Source: Saccharopolyspora antimicrobica
Lineage (GTDB): Bacteria; Actinomycetota; Actinomycetes; Mycobacteriales; Pseudonocardiaceae
Assembly: GCF_003635025.1 (NCBI RefSeq)
Contig: NZ_RBXX01000001.1
Span: forward strand, 62,001 to 126,000
Direction: 5' to 3'
Length of the DNA stretch: 64,000 nt
Of this stretch, positions 50,306-59,488 are shown piece after piece. A program made the translations under genes and the position numbers. Below the pieces are notes generated by a model. It was not told the DNA's origin. It made no database searches and saw nothing but the letters and a program-made list of their open reading frames with translations. Positions within the stretch are counted from its first letter, which is position 1, and each line of letters starts with the position of its first letter.

Positions 50306-51139
50306 TCAGAGGACTTCCAGCGGGACCGGACGCTTCGGTGCGGGGAATGCCGCGTCCAGCTCGGCCAGGTCCGCGGCGGTCAGCTCGATGTCCAGCGCCG
50401 CCCGGTTCTGGTCGACGTGCTCCGGGGTGGCGGCCTTCGGGATCGCGCACACGCCGTCCTGCGCCAGCACCCAGGCGATCGCGATCTGCGCCGGGGTCGC
50501 CTCGTGGCGTTCGGCGACTCGGCGCAGCGCCGGCTCGCCGAGCAGGCGGCCCTGCTCGATCGGCGAGTAGGCCATCACCGGCAGGCGCCGCTCCCGGCAC
50601 CACGGCAGCAGGTCGACCTCGACGCCCCGCCGGGTCAGGTTGTAGAGCACCTGGTCGGTCGCCGACCGGCGGCCGAGCTCACCGGCGAACAGCTCGTCCA
50701 TGTCGGCCGGGTCGAAGTTGCTCACCCCGAAGCGCCTGATCTTGCCGTCGGCACGTAGCTGCTCGAAGGCATCCATCGTTTCGGCCAGCGGAGTGCTGCC
50801 GCGCCAGTGCAGCAGGTAGAGGTCAAGGTGGTCGGTGCCGAGGCGGCGCAGGCTGCGCTCGCACGCCTCGACCGCGCCGCGGCGGCTCGCGTTGTGCGGG
50901 TAGACCTTGCTGACCAGGAAGACCTCGTCCCGGCGCCCGCTGATCGCGGCGCCGACGACCTCTTCGGCACCACCGCTGCCGTACATCTCCGCGGTGTCGA
51001 TCAGCCCGAGGCCCAGGTCCAGCCCGCGGCGCAGCGCGGCCACCTCGGCCGCTCGTTGCCCGCGCCGCTCACCCATGCCCCAGGTGCCCTGCCCCAGCAC
51101 TGGCAGTTCTCCGCCACCGGGCAGTTGGATAGCACGCAT
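50306..51139 (-). CDS. aldo/keto reductase
   Basis: 277-aa TIM-barrel NADPH oxidoreductase. The catalytic tetrad is visible as IDTAEMYG (Asp, Tyr), LVSKVYPHN (Lys) and LYLLHWRG (His); the cofactor site is AIPKAATPEHVDQN. The ATG at 51139 with GGGAG is preferred to an upstream TTG that overlaps that Shine-Dalgarno. Substrate not predictable. Confidence 0.87.
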   Translation of the reverse strand: MRAIQLPGGGELPVLGQGTWGMGERRGQRAAEVAALRRGLDLGLGLIDTAEMYGSGGAEEVVGAAISGRRDEVFLVSKVYPHNASRRGAVEACERSLRRLGTDHLDLYLLHWRGSTPLAETMDAFEQLRADGKIRRFGVSNFDPADMDELFAGELGRRSATDQVLYNLTRRGVEVDLLPWCRERRLPVMAYSPIEQGRLLGEPALRRVAERHEATPAQIAIAWVLAQDGVCAIPKAATPEHVDQNRAALDIELTAADLAELDAAFPAPKRPVPLEVL

Positions 51140-51187
51140 GCACGCTCCCAAAGTTCAGTCGCTGCCGGGCGTGCGGCCAGCATACGG

Positions 51188-52264
51188 TCAGCGCTGCTTG
51201 GGCAGGACGGCTGTCAGCTGGAAGCCGCCGTCCTCGAACGGCGTGGCATCGAGCTGCCCGCCCGCCATCCGCACCCGTTCCGAGAGCCCGGCGAGCCCCG
51301 AACCGCCGCTGCCCACGTCGACGGGCTCGCCCTGCGGTGCACCGTTGGTGACCACGATGTGCAGCGCGCCCGCTCTGCTCGCCAGGTCCACCTTGATCAC
51401 CGCGCCGGGTGCGTGCTTGGAGGCGTTGGTCAGGGCTTCCTGCACCACCCGGTAGGCCGCCCGCTCCACGGCCGGTGGCACGTCCGGATCGCTCAGCTCG
51501 CTGGTCAGCTCCACGTCGACCCCGGCCGCGCGGGCCTGGCCGACGAGTTCCGGGATGGTGTCCAGCCCGGTCCGGCAGGTGCTGCCCAGCCCGAGCGTCG
51601 CGCGCATCTCGTCCAGCGCCTGCTTGGCCAGCCCACGCAACCGGGACGCGGTCTCCTTCGCCTCGGTGTCGGCGGTGGTCGCGGCCAGCGCAGCCGATTC
51701 GACCGCGATAAGGGTGACGTGGTGGCCGACGGCATCGTGGATCTCCCGCGCGATCCGCGCCCGCTCGTCGGCCCGCGCGGTCTCCGCCTTGGCCTCCAGC
51801 TCCGCCGCGGTGGCCGCTTCGAGCCGGCGCAGGCTCTCGGCCAGCTTCTGCCGCAACGACACCAGCGCACCCAAGGCGACCGGCGCACCGGCGGCCAGCA
51901 GCACGTACGCCAAGGTCAGCACGATCGCGCCCACCTGCAGCGATTGGAAGATCAGCACCGGGGCGACCGCCACCGCAGCGGCCAGCACCACCCACCAGGC
52001 CAGCGACCGCGCCTGCGGTTGCGCCCGGCCCAGCGCGAACAGCGCCACGATCGACGCGGGCCAGCCGAGCCCACCGGCCAACGCAGGCAGGCACAGCAGC
52101 ACCGCGATGCGCGGCCACCGCCGCCGCAGCGGCAGCAGGAGAGCAGCGATCAGACCGGACACCGCCGGGTAGCCGAACGGGTCCGGCGCGGCCAGCACCG
52201 CGCCCGCCGGGATCGCGACGGCCAGCACTTCGGCGGTGAGGTGACGCCACCGCACAGCGTTCAC
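51188..52264 (-). CDS. NarL-type sensor histidine kinase
   Basis: 358-aa membrane kinase with four to six N-terminal helices and almost no extracytoplasmic domain. A HisKA_3 helix has ERARIAREIHDAVGHHVTLI (phospho-His), and the ATPase has NASKHAPGA (N box) and GSGLAGLSERV (G box). It starts at GTG 52264, overlapping the regulator stop as GTGA. It may sense a membrane-associated signal, as LiaS/DesK-like kinases do. Partner of the downstream-numbered regulator. Confidence 0.88.
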   Translation of the reverse strand: MNAVRWRHLTAEVLAVAIPAGAVLAAPDPFGYPAVSGLIAALLLPLRRRWPRIAVLLCLPALAGGLGWPASIVALFALGRAQPQARSLAWWVVLAAAVAVAPVLIFQSLQVGAIVLTLAYVLLAAGAPVALGALVSLRQKLAESLRRLEAATAAELEAKAETARADERARIAREIHDAVGHHVTLIAVESAALAATTADTEAKETASRLRGLAKQALDEMRATLGLGSTCRTGLDTIPELVGQARAAGVDVELTSELSDPDVPPAVERAAYRVVQEALTNASKHAPGAVIKVDLASRAGALHIVVTNGAPQGEPVDVGSGGSGLAGLSERVRMAGGQLDATPFEDGGFQLTAVLPKQR

Positions 52265-52938
52265 CAGCGGTCGCCCGCACCCGCGACGCGCTGCGCGATC
52301 AGCGCGGCCTGCACCCGGTTCTGCGCGCCCAGCTTGCTGAGCACAGTCGACACGTAGCTCTTGACCGTGGCCTCGGTCAGCCCGAGCCGCATCCCGATGT
52401 CGGCGTTGGAGCGCCCGTCCGACAGCAGCTCCAGCACCTGCCGCTCCCGGGCGGACAAGCCGCGCACCAGCTGCACCTCGTGCACGTTGTCGGTCGCGCC
52501 CCGGAACCGGGGCAACAGCCGCGCGGTGATCCGCGGGTCCAGCACCGCGCCACCGGCCGCCAGGTCGTGCACCGCCCGGACCAGCACCGCAGGGTCGGCG
52601 TCCTTGAGCAGGAACCCGTTGGCGCCGTAGCGCAGCGCGTCCGAGACGTAGTCGTCCAGGTCGAACGTGGTCAGCACGGCGGCCGCGGGCCGGTCCGGCA
52701 GCGAGGTCAGCTCCCGCAGCGCGGACAGCCCGTCCTTGCCCGGCATCTGCACGTCGATCAGCGCGACGTCCACGCTGTGGGCGCGCACCGCGGCGAGCAG
52801 CTCGTGCCCGTCGCCCGCCTCGGCGACCACCCGGATCGTGCCGCTGCTCTCCAGCAGCAACCGCAGGCCCCGCCGCAGCATGGCCTCGTCGTCGGCCAGC
52901 ACCACCCGGATCGGATCCCCGCCGTTCACCGCCTGCAC
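52261..52938 (-). CDS. NarL/FixJ-family response regulator
   Basis: 225-aa regulator. The receiver has VVLADDEAM, phospho-Asp in VALIDVQMPG, LTTFD and FLLKDADP. The LuxR-type HTH at the C terminus has LSARERQVLELLSDGRSNADIGMRLGLTEATVKSYVSTVLSKLG. GTG start at 52938 (another GTG four codons later is possible). It is first in the operon with its kinase; no linked target is evident. Confidence 0.9.
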   Translation of the reverse strand: MQAVNGGDPIRVVLADDEAMLRRGLRLLLESSGTIRVVAEAGDGHELLAAVRAHSVDVALIDVQMPGKDGLSALRELTSLPDRPAAAVLTTFDLDDYVSDALRYGANGFLLKDADPAVLVRAVHDLAAGGAVLDPRITARLLPRFRGATDNVHEVQLVRGLSARERQVLELLSDGRSNADIGMRLGLTEATVKSYVSTVLSKLGAQNRVQAALIAQRVAGAGDRW

Positions 52939-53030
52939 CTCTCGGTCACCTCCCCTGCTCCGAAAGGGTTGCTGAGCAGACTAGCGGGGTGTCCCGGAGG
53001 CAGCGCGCACACCACCCGAGCGAAGGGTGA

Positions 53031-54464
53031 TCAGCGACGACCGCCCTTGCTGGCCTTGCGCTCGCGCACCCGCACCGAGATCCGCACCGGGCTGCCGACG
53101 AAGCCGAAGGTCTCCCGGAGCTTGCGCTCCAGGAAGCGCCGGTAGCCCGCCTCCAGGAAGCCGGTGGTGAACAGCACGAACGTCGGCGGCCGGGTCTGCG
53201 CCTGGGTGGCGAACAGGATCTTCGGCTGCCGACCGCCGCGCACCGGCGGCGGGTTGGCCGCGACGAGCTCGGACAGCCAGCCGTTCAACCGGCCGGTGGG
53301 CACCCGGGTGTCCCACGAGTCCAGCGCGGTGCGCAGCGTCGGGGCCAGCTTGGCCACCGCCCGGCCGGTCTTGGCCGAGACGTTGACCCGCTCCGCCCAG
53401 CGCACCCGGACCAGCTCGCGGTCGATCTCCTTCTCCAGCTGGCGGCGGCGGTCGTCGTCGACGAGATCCCACTTGTTGTAGGCGATCACCAGCGCCCGGC
53501 CTGCCTCCACCACCATGGTGATCACCCGCAGGTCCTGCTCGCTGAGCGGCTCGGACCCGTCGATGAGCACGATGGCGACCTCGGCGGCCTCGATGGCGGC
53601 CTTGGTGCGCAGCGAGGCGTAGTACTCGGTGCCGCTGGCGGTCTTGACCCGCTTGCGCAGGCCCGCGGTGTCGACGAACCGCCACACCTCGTCGTCGAGC
53701 TCCACCAGCGAGTCCACCGGGTCGACCGTGGTGCCCGCGACGTCGTGCACCACCGACCGCTCCTCGCCGGTCAGCTTGTTGAGCAGGCTCGACTTGCCCA
53801 CGTTGGGCTTGCCGACCAGGGCGACCCGCCGCGGCCCGCTGGAAGCCCCGAACACCTCGCGCGGGGTTTCCGGGAACGCCTCCAGCACGGCGTCGAGCAG
53901 GTCACCGGAGCCGCGCCCGTGCAGCGCGCTGACCGGCATCGGCTCGCCCAGGCCCAGCGACCACAGCGAGTGCACGTCGGAGACGCCGCGCTGGTCGTCG
54001 ACCTTGTTGGCGGCCAGCAGCACCGGCCGCTTGGACCGGCGCAGCACCCGCGCCACGGCTTCCTCGGTCTCGGTGGGCCCCACGCGCGCGTCCACCACCA
54101 GCAGCACCGCGTCCGCGGTGTGCATGGCCAGCTCCGCCTGCGCGGCGACCGAGGCCATCAGGCCCTTCGCGTCGGGCTCCCAGCCTCCGGTGTCGACCAC
54201 CGTGAACCGGCGGCCGTTCCACAGCGCGTCGTAGGCGACCCGGTCCCGGGTCACGCCCGGGGTGTCCTGCACGACGGCTTCACGACGGCCCAACAACCGG
54301 TTGACCAGCGTCGACTTGCCCACGTTGGGGCGGCCGACCACGGCCAGCACCGGCTGCGGCACCGGCGGTGCGGCGTCCTCCGGGGCGGAGACCCCGTCGA
54401 ACTCGGCCCATTCGGCCTCGTCGGACCACGTGCCGTCCAGGCCTTCCAGCGACTCGTCGGTCAC
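53031..54464 (-). CDS. der: ribosome biogenesis GTPase Der (EngA)
   Basis: 477-aa tandem-GTPase required for 50S assembly. First G domain has GRPNVGKST (44-52), DTGGW and NKVD; the second has [14 protein letters not shown] and NKWD. A C-terminal KH-like domain ends in a basic tail (RKASKGGRR). The first 38 residues are an acidic extension usual in actinobacteria. It overlaps the acyltransferase stop and forms part of the conserved cmk-plsC-der block. Confidence 0.95.
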   Translation of the reverse strand: MTDESLEGLDGTWSDEAEWAEFDGVSAPEDAAPPVPQPVLAVVGRPNVGKSTLVNRLLGRREAVVQDTPGVTRDRVAYDALWNGRRFTVVDTGGWEPDAKGLMASVAAQAELAMHTADAVLLVVDARVGPTETEEAVARVLRRSKRPVLLAANKVDDQRGVSDVHSLWSLGLGEPMPVSALHGRGSGDLLDAVLEAFPETPREVFGASSGPRRVALVGKPNVGKSSLLNKLTGEERSVVHDVAGTTVDPVDSLVELDDEVWRFVDTAGLRKRVKTASGTEYYASLRTKAAIEAAEVAIVLIDGSEPLSEQDLRVITMVVEAGRALVIAYNKWDLVDDDRRRQLEKEIDRELVRVRWAERVNVSAKTGRAVAKLAPTLRTALDSWDTRVPTGRLNGWLSELVAANPPPVRGGRQPKILFATQAQTRPPTFVLFTTGFLEAGYRRFLERKLRETFGFVGSPVRISVRVRERKASKGGRR

Positions 54465-55135
54465 GCTCGTTTCCCTCTCACATCGTCTTCGCGGTGGTCG
54501 GCGACCAGCCGGTCCAGTTCGGCGATCAGCTCGACCAGTTCGGTGCGCACCGCTTCGGTCGCCACGACCAGGCCGGTGCGGCCCTTGCCCGCGGGCAGCG
54601 CGATCGGCTCGCCGAACAGCACGTCGATCCTGGGCAGAAGCCTACGGCCCCGGCCTTCCGGACGTCGGGTGCCCCGGACCGCGACCGGCAGCACCTGAGC
54701 GCCGGACGCCCGCGCCAACCAGGCCGCACCGTGCTGCGCGCTCTCCACGTCGCCGGACCCGCGGGTGCCCTCGGGGAAGACGCCGACCAGCCCGCCCGCC
54801 TTGAGCACCCGCACCGCGGTCAGCAGCGGCGTGCGGTCGGCCTCGCCGCGCCGCACCCCGATCTGCCCGATTCGGCGCAGGAACCAGCCCAGCGCGCCCT
54901 TGAACATCTCCTGCTTGATCAGGAACACCGCCGGGCGCGGCAGCATTCCGAGCAGCAGCGGCCCGTCCAGCAGCGAGCTGTGGTTGGCCACCATCACCAG
55001 CGGCCCGGTGCGCGGGACGCGGTCGGCCCGGTGCACGCGGACCCGGAACGGCAGCCGCACGATCCGGCGCGAGATCCACCGGCCGAACCGGTGCATCCGG
55101 TGCGACGCGCCTTCGGGCAGTGTCTGGTCGTTCAT
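54461..55135 (-). CDS. 1-acyl-sn-glycerol-3-phosphate acyltransferase (PlsC family)
   Basis: 224-aa acyltransferase. Catalytic NHSSLLD motif (HX4D), a second block with [21 protein letters not shown] and the glycerophosphate motif FPEGTRG. It makes phosphatidic acid from lysophosphatidic acid at the inner membrane. ATG at 55135 overlaps the cmk stop as ATGA. A second ATG 13 codons later is possible. Tight packing with cmk and der is a common actinobacterial arrangement. Confidence 0.9.
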   Translation of the reverse strand: MNDQTLPEGASHRMHRFGRWISRRIVRLPFRVRVHRADRVPRTGPLVMVANHSSLLDGPLLLGMLPRPAVFLIKQEMFKGALGWFLRRIGQIGVRRGEADRTPLLTAVRVLKAGGLVGVFPEGTRGSGDVESAQHGAAWLARASGAQVLPVAVRGTRRPEGRGRRLLPRIDVLFGEPIALPAGKGRTGLVVATEAVRTELVELIAELDRLVADHREDDVRGKRA

Positions 55136-55854
55136 GCGCCCGGACTCCCGTCGGTGAGCAGGCCGCGGCTCTCGACGTGCTTGTGCAGCTGTTCGAGCAC
55201 ACCGGCCACGTCCAGGTCGGTGGTGTCCAGCTCCAGCGCGTCGTCGGCCTTGCGCAGCGGCGCGACCTTGCGCCCGGAGTCCAGCGCGTCCCGGCGCTGC
55301 ACGTCGGCGTGCGTGCGGTCCAGATCCCCGGCCCGGCCCTCGGAGACGTCCTGGGCGGTGCGCCGCTCGGCGCGGGCCGTCGAGGACGCCGTCAGGTAGA
55401 CCTTCAAACCGGCGTCGGGCACCACGACGGTGCCGATGTCGCGGCCCTCGACCACGATGCCGCCGGGTTCGCGCAGAGCGCGGCCGATCAGCTCCCGCTG
55501 CAGCGCGACCAGCTGGTCGCGCACCTCGGCCACCGCCGACACCGCCGAGACCGCGCGGGTGACCTCCGGGCCGCGGATCTCCTGCCCGACGTCCTGGCCG
55601 TCGAGCAGCACCCCGGGCCGCTCCGGGTCGGTGCCCATGGTCAGCTCCGCCGCGCGCACCACGCGCACGACCTCGACCTCGTCCGAGGGCTCGACCTGCG
55701 CGCGCAGCACTGCCAGCGTCACGGCGCGGTACATCGCGCCGGTGTCGAGGTAGGTCGCGCCCAGTGCCGCGGCCAACTTGCGGGACACCGTCGACTTGCC
55801 GGTGCCCGACGGACCGTCGAGGGCCACCACACCGCGGAGCCTGGCGTGTGCCAC
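55132..55854 (-). CDS. cmk: cytidylate kinase
   Basis: 240-aa (d)CMP kinase. P-loop GPSGTGKST (14-22), YLDTGAMYRA, GGIVVEGRDIGTVVVPDA and a C-terminal DALELDTTDL motif. The GTG at 55854 is the start, as AGGAGGA lies 8 nt upstream; a much longer open frame is coincidental. It phosphorylates CMP to CDP, upstream of CTP-dependent lipid and DNA synthesis. First gene of the cmk-plsC-der operon. Confidence 0.94.
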   Translation of the reverse strand: MAHARLRGVVALDGPSGTGKSTVSRKLAAALGATYLDTGAMYRAVTLAVLRAQVEPSDEVEVVRVVRAAELTMGTDPERPGVLLDGQDVGQEIRGPEVTRAVSAVSAVAEVRDQLVALQRELIGRALREPGGIVVEGRDIGTVVVPDAGLKVYLTASSTARAERRTAQDVSEGRAGDLDRTHADVQRRDALDSGRKVAPLRKADDALELDTTDLDVAGVLEQLHKHVESRGLLTDGSPGA

Positions 55855-56001
55855 GTGCTCTTCCTCCTGATCGTCGCCGCACCCGGCCGACGGCCGGACC
55901 AACCGTCCATTCTGCCTGGTCCCCGGCCGCCGGTCCGCATCGCGTCCCGATCCACTCGAACTGCCGGACAAATCCCGCCGATCACGGAATATGGTGAGCG
56001 G

Positions 56002-56484
56002 GTGGATGTAACAGTGACCCCGCTCCCGGGCCTGGGCACGCGGCAGGACTTCACCACCCGATCCGGCCACCGCATCGGCGTGATCACCTACCGGGACGGC
56101 CGGTTCGAGCTGATCGTCTCCGACCACGAGGACCCGGACAAGGTCGCCGCCTCCGTCGACCTGACCACCGCCGAGACCAGCGCGCTGGCCAACCTGCTGG
56201 GCGCCCCGCAGCTGGTCGCGAAGCTCACCGAGCAGCAGCGCGAGGTCACCGGGGTCACCACCTGGCAGCTGCCGCTCCCGCCGGGGTCGCCCTACGACGG
56301 CCGCACCCTCGGCGACACCGAGATGCGCACCCGCACCTCGGTGTCGATCGTCGCGGTGGTCCGCGACGGCACCGTGCACGCCTCGCCCCGCCCGGACTTC
56401 GAGTTCGCCGGCGGCGACCTGGTGGTCGTCGTGGGCACCAGCACGGGGCTGCGCGCCGCCAGTGAAATCCTGGAGAAGGGCTGA
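56002..56484 (+). CDS. KhtT-like regulatory subunit (RCK_C/TrkA-C) of K+/H+ antiporter
   Basis: 160-aa cytosolic protein. An N-terminal KhtT-type domain (1 to about 75, RQDFTTRSGHRIGVITYRDGR) is followed by a TrkA-C domain (about 80-158, LPPGSPYDGRTLGDTEMRTRTSVSIVAVVRDG, then FEFAGGDLVVVVGT). In Bacillus KhtT such domains bind a nucleotide signal and gate the KhtU antiporter. GTG start at 56002, with GGTGAG upstream. The transporter subunit follows 118 bp later. Confidence 0.85.
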   Translation: MDVTVTPLPGLGTRQDFTTRSGHRIGVITYRDGRFELIVSDHEDPDKVAASVDLTTAETSALANLLGAPQLVAKLTEQQREVTGVTTWQLPLPPGSPYDGRTLGDTEMRTRTSVSIVAVVRDGTVHASPRPDFEFAGGDLVVVVGTSTGLRAASEILEKG

Positions 56485-56602
56485 CCGCAGCCCGCTCCGC
56501 CCGCCCGGTCCCCGACCGGGACACGCGTCGCCAACGCCGGTCCCGCGCGTGTCGGACCCACGACAACTCCATACGCAGGTAACACGCGAGAGGAACACCA
56601 CG

Positions 56603-57778
56603 GTGCACGACACGGCGATCTCGTTGATCGAGCTCGGCGCGGTTTTCTTCGGTCTCGGCGTGCTGGGCAGGCTCGCCTGGAAGATCGGGATATCCCCGAT
56701 CCCCCTGTACCTGCTGGGCGGGCTGGCGTTCGGCACCGGTGGGCTGGTCCCGCTGCACGGCATCGAAGCGTTCACGCACCTGGCCTCCGAGATCGGCGTG
56801 GTCCTCCTGCTGCTCCTGCTGGGGCTGGAGTACTCCGCGGGCGAGCTGGTCACCGGGCTGCGCCGCTCGTGGTTAGCCGGCCTGATCGACATCGCGCTCA
56901 ACGCGGTGCCGGGCGCCGTGGTCGCGCTGATGCTGGGCTGGGGCCCGATCGGTGCGCTGACCATGGCGGGCGTCACCTACATCTCCTCCTCCGGCATCGT
57001 CGCGAAGGTCCTCGGGGACCTGGGTCGACTGGGCAACCGGGAAACCCCGGTGATCCTGTCGATCCTGGTCTTCGAGGACCTCGCGATGGCCGTCTACCTG
57101 CCGATCCTCACCGCGCTGCTGGCCGGCGTCAGCTTCCTCGGCGGGCTCACCGCCGTCGGGGTGTCGCTGGTGGTGATCACCCTGGTGCTGGTCATCGCGC
57201 TGAAGTTCGGCAAGTACGTCTCGGCGCTGATCGACAGCCCGGACCCGGAGGTCTTCCTGCTGCGGCTGCTCGGCTCGGCGCTGCTGGTCGCGGGCATCGC
57301 CTCGGAGCTGCAGGTCTCGGCCGCGGTCGGCTCGTTCCTGCTGGGCATCGCGATCTCCGGTTCGACCGCGGCGAACGCGACCCGGATGCTGGAGCCGCTG
57401 CGCGACCTGTTCGCCGCGCTGTTCTTCGTGGTGTTCGGGCTGAACACCGACCCGTCGCAGATCCCGCCGGTGCTGCCGGTGGCGCTGGCACTGGCGCTGA
57501 TCACCGCGGCGACCAAGATCGTCACCGGCTGGCTGGCCTCGCAGATGCAGGGCGTGGGCCGGATGGGCCGCGCGCGGGCCGGTGCCGCCCTGGTGGCGCG
57601 CGGCGAGTTCTCCATCGTGATCGCCGGGCTGGCGGTGGCCTCGGGCGCGGTGTCCGGTGAACTGGCCGCGCTGGCCACCGCCTACGTGCTGCTGATGGCG
57701 ATCCTCGGCCCGGTCGCGGCGCGCGTGGTCGAGCCGGTGGCCCGGCTGTTCGTCCGCCGCACCGCGCCCAAGGCCTAG
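56603..57778 (+). CDS. CPA2-family K+/H+ antiporter (KhtU/KefB-like)
   Basis: 391-aa cation:proton antiporter with about 12 helices. CPA2 features are LGLEYSAGELVTGLRRSW, GVTYISSSGIVAKVLGDLGRLGNRETP and ILVFEDLAMAVYLPIL, where the FEDL acidic residue is the ion site. LLGIAISGS and GEFSIVIAGLA complete the family pattern. No C-terminal TrkA-N domain, so the separate KhtT-like protein supplies regulation. GTG start at 56603. Exports K+ or Na+ in exchange for protons. Confidence 0.88.
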   Translation: MHDTAISLIELGAVFFGLGVLGRLAWKIGISPIPLYLLGGLAFGTGGLVPLHGIEAFTHLASEIGVVLLLLLLGLEYSAGELVTGLRRSWLAGLIDIALNAVPGAVVALMLGWGPIGALTMAGVTYISSSGIVAKVLGDLGRLGNRETPVILSILVFEDLAMAVYLPILTALLAGVSFLGGLTAVGVSLVVITLVLVIALKFGKYVSALIDSPDPEVFLLRLLGSALLVAGIASELQVSAAVGSFLLGIAISGSTAANATRMLEPLRDLFAALFFVVFGLNTDPSQIPPVLPVALALALITAATKIVTGWLASQMQGVGRMGRARAGAALVARGEFSIVIAGLAVASGAVSGELAALATAYVLLMAILGPVAARVVEPVARLFVRRTAPKA

Positions 57779-58038
57779 ATGTTGATTCCAGGCTCGTTCT
57801 GCGTGGCGGTGCGGGTAGCGGAACCTCAGAGCTTCCCTGGACTGCGGGTGCCCCTCCTGATGTATGTCCCGCACGGCGGCGGGGCCGTCCTCGCCAGGAA
57901 AGCACTGAGAACCCGCGGCGGTGCGAGCTACGAGGGTGGGTTAAGCGCTGCGCGCTTGCGACAGCTCGTGCCGGTGTTGCGATACGCCTCGCGGCCTCGA
58001 CCAAAGAACTCAGTCGTCAAAAGCCCGAGCCCCAGGCG
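57779..58038. repeat. 260-bp intergenic segment with imperfect inverted repeat
   Basis: It lies between the convergent antiporter and rluB genes. CTCAGAGCTTCCCTGG (57825-57840) and CCAGGAAAGCACTGAG (57894-57909) are inverted with two mismatches. An open frame runs through it into rluB antisense but has no ribosome site. I recall similar segments as recurrent annotated fragments in Saccharopolyspora; this is unverified. Confidence 0.4.
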
Positions 58039-58797
58039 TCACATCCCGACGATGCGGTACAGGGAGCCGACTTCCTGGCGGTTGAGCGGGCGGATGGCGC
58101 CGGGGCGCTCCGTGGTCAGGCGGACGTCGCCGATCCGGGTGCGCACCAGGCGCTGCACCGGGTGGCCGACGTGCTTGAGCAGCCGCCGCACGATGCGCTT
58201 GCGGCCCTCGTGCAGCACGACCTCCACCAGCGCCCGGTTCTGGTTGGTGTCGACCAGCTTGAACCGGTCGACCTTCACCGGGCCGTCCTCCAGCTCGACG
58301 CCCTCGCGCAGCTTTTGGCCAAGGTCCTTCGGGATCGGGCCGATGACCTCGGCGAGGTAGGTCTTGCGCACCTTGTAGGACGGGTGCATCAGCCGGTTGG
58401 CCAGCTCGCCGTCGTTGGTGATCAGCAGCAGGCCCTCGGTGTCCTGGTCAAGCCGCCCGACGTGGAACAGCTTGCCCTGGCGCTCCCGCAGGTAGTCACC
58501 GATGCACGGGCGGCCCTTGTCGTCGGACATGGTGCACAGGATGCCGCTGGGCTTGTTGAGCAGCAGGTGGGTCAGGTTGTCGTTGACCATCACCCGGTCG
58601 CCGTCGACGTGGATCACCGCGGTCGCCGGGTCGACGCGGCGGCCCAGCTCCATGACCACCTCGCCGTCGACCTCGATGCGGCCTTCGACGATCATCTCCT
58701 CGGCCGCGCGCCGCGAGGCCACTCCGGCCTGGGACAGCACTTTCTGCAGGCGCACGCCTTCCGCGGCGGCGTTGGACGGGCGGTTCTCAGACGTCAT
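58039..58797 (-). CDS. rluB: 23S rRNA pseudouridine synthase, RluB type
   Basis: 252-aa RsuA-family enzyme. An N-terminal S4 RNA-binding domain (RLQKVLSQAGVASRRAAEEMI) is followed by the catalytic domain with the Asp in HVGRLDQDTEGLLLITND and LLNKPSGILCT. It modifies a uridine in 23S rRNA. ATG at 58797; overlaps scpB by 11 bp. Position after scpB is conserved in actinobacteria. Confidence 0.92.
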   Translation of the reverse strand: MTSENRPSNAAAEGVRLQKVLSQAGVASRRAAEEMIVEGRIEVDGEVVMELGRRVDPATAVIHVDGDRVMVNDNLTHLLLNKPSGILCTMSDDKGRPCIGDYLRERQGKLFHVGRLDQDTEGLLLITNDGELANRLMHPSYKVRKTYLAEVIGPIPKDLGQKLREGVELEDGPVKVDRFKLVDTNQNRALVEVVLHEGRKRIVRRLLKHVGHPVQRLVRTRIGDVRLTTERPGAIRPLNRQEVGSLYRIVGM

Positions 58798-59488
58798 CGA
58801 TCGAATCCACTTCGGGCAGCAAGGGGGCGAGCGGCGGCAGGTCCTTCAGCGACGACAGGCCCAGCCGCTCCAGGAACAGCTCGGTCGTGCAGTACAGGAT
58901 GCCGCCCGTCTCCGGGTCGGTCCCGGCCTCTTCGATTAGGCCGCGCCCTACCAGGGTACGGATGACGCCGTCGACGTTCACACCCCGTACTGCCGCCACC
59001 CGTGAGCGGGTCACCGGCTGCCGGTAGGCGATGACCGCCAGCGTCTCCAGCGCGGCGCGGGTCAGCTTCGAGCGCTGCCCGTCGAGCAGGTAGCGCTCGA
59101 CGTAGGGCGCGTAGGTCTCCCGCGTGTAGAACCGCCACCCGTCGCCGACGCGGCGCAGGTCGATGCCGCGCTCGGAGTCGGCGTACCAGGCGGAGAGCCG
59201 CTGCAGCGCCTGCCGGATCCGCCGCACCGGCTGCTCCAGGGTGTCGGCCAGCAGCTCCTCGCCTGCGGGCACGTCGACCACCAGCAGCAGCGCCTCCAAT
59301 GCAGCGTCGAGCGCGGCGTCGGACGTGAGATCCGGAGCGCTCGAAGTCTCAGTTTCCGCCTCTCCGCGATTCACAGTTGTGGTTGCGTCCGGATCAATCT
59401 CGCGTTCCGCGGTTTCTTGTGGCTGGGTTGCGTCACGGTCCCCTGAGGTGCGGTTGAGCTGTACTGGGGTTGGCACAGGTTCGCTCAT
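58787..59488 (-). CDS. scpB: segregation and condensation protein ScpB
   Basis: 233-aa kleisin-interacting winged-helix protein. The ScpB core starts near residue 53 (LDAALEALLLVVDVPAGEELLADTL) and has ALETLAVIAYRQPVTRSRVAAVRGVNVDGVIRTLVGRGLIEEAG. With ScpA and SMC it forms the condensin complex. ATG at 59488 overlaps scpA as ATGA. Residues 3 to about 45 (core NRTSGDRDATQPQET) are a foreign tail from a dispersed repeat also found at the DapA-like gene. Confidence 0.93.
   Translation of the reverse strand: MSEPVPTPVQLNRTSGDRDATQPQETAEREIDPDATTTVNRGEAETETSSAPDLTSDAALDAALEALLLVVDVPAGEELLADTLEQPVRRIRQALQRLSAWYADSERGIDLRRVGDGWRFYTRETYAPYVERYLLDGQRSKLTRAALETLAVIAYRQPVTRSRVAAVRGVNVDGVIRTLVGRGLIEEAGTDPETGGILYCTTELFLERLGLSSLKDLPPLAPLLPEVDSIDDV
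59355..59482 (-). repeat. dispersed N-terminal-coding repeat, copy C (in scpB)
   Basis: About 128 bp. It starts two codons after the scpB ATG and is translated in the same frame as copy A (NRTSGDRDATQPQET). It retains the full consensus tail, including ACTGTGAATCGCGGAGAGGC on the minus strand. Confidence 0.82.

Noticed and set aside
56485..56602. riboswitch between the KhtT-like and KhtU-like genes
   Set aside because: Only a short GACACGCG/CGCGTGTC hairpin is visible; too short and without the conserved blocks of a ydaO-type c-di-AMP riboswitch.
57779..58360. 193-aa plus-strand ORF
   Set aside because: No Shine-Dalgarno, and its second half is antisense to rluB, a clear gene.
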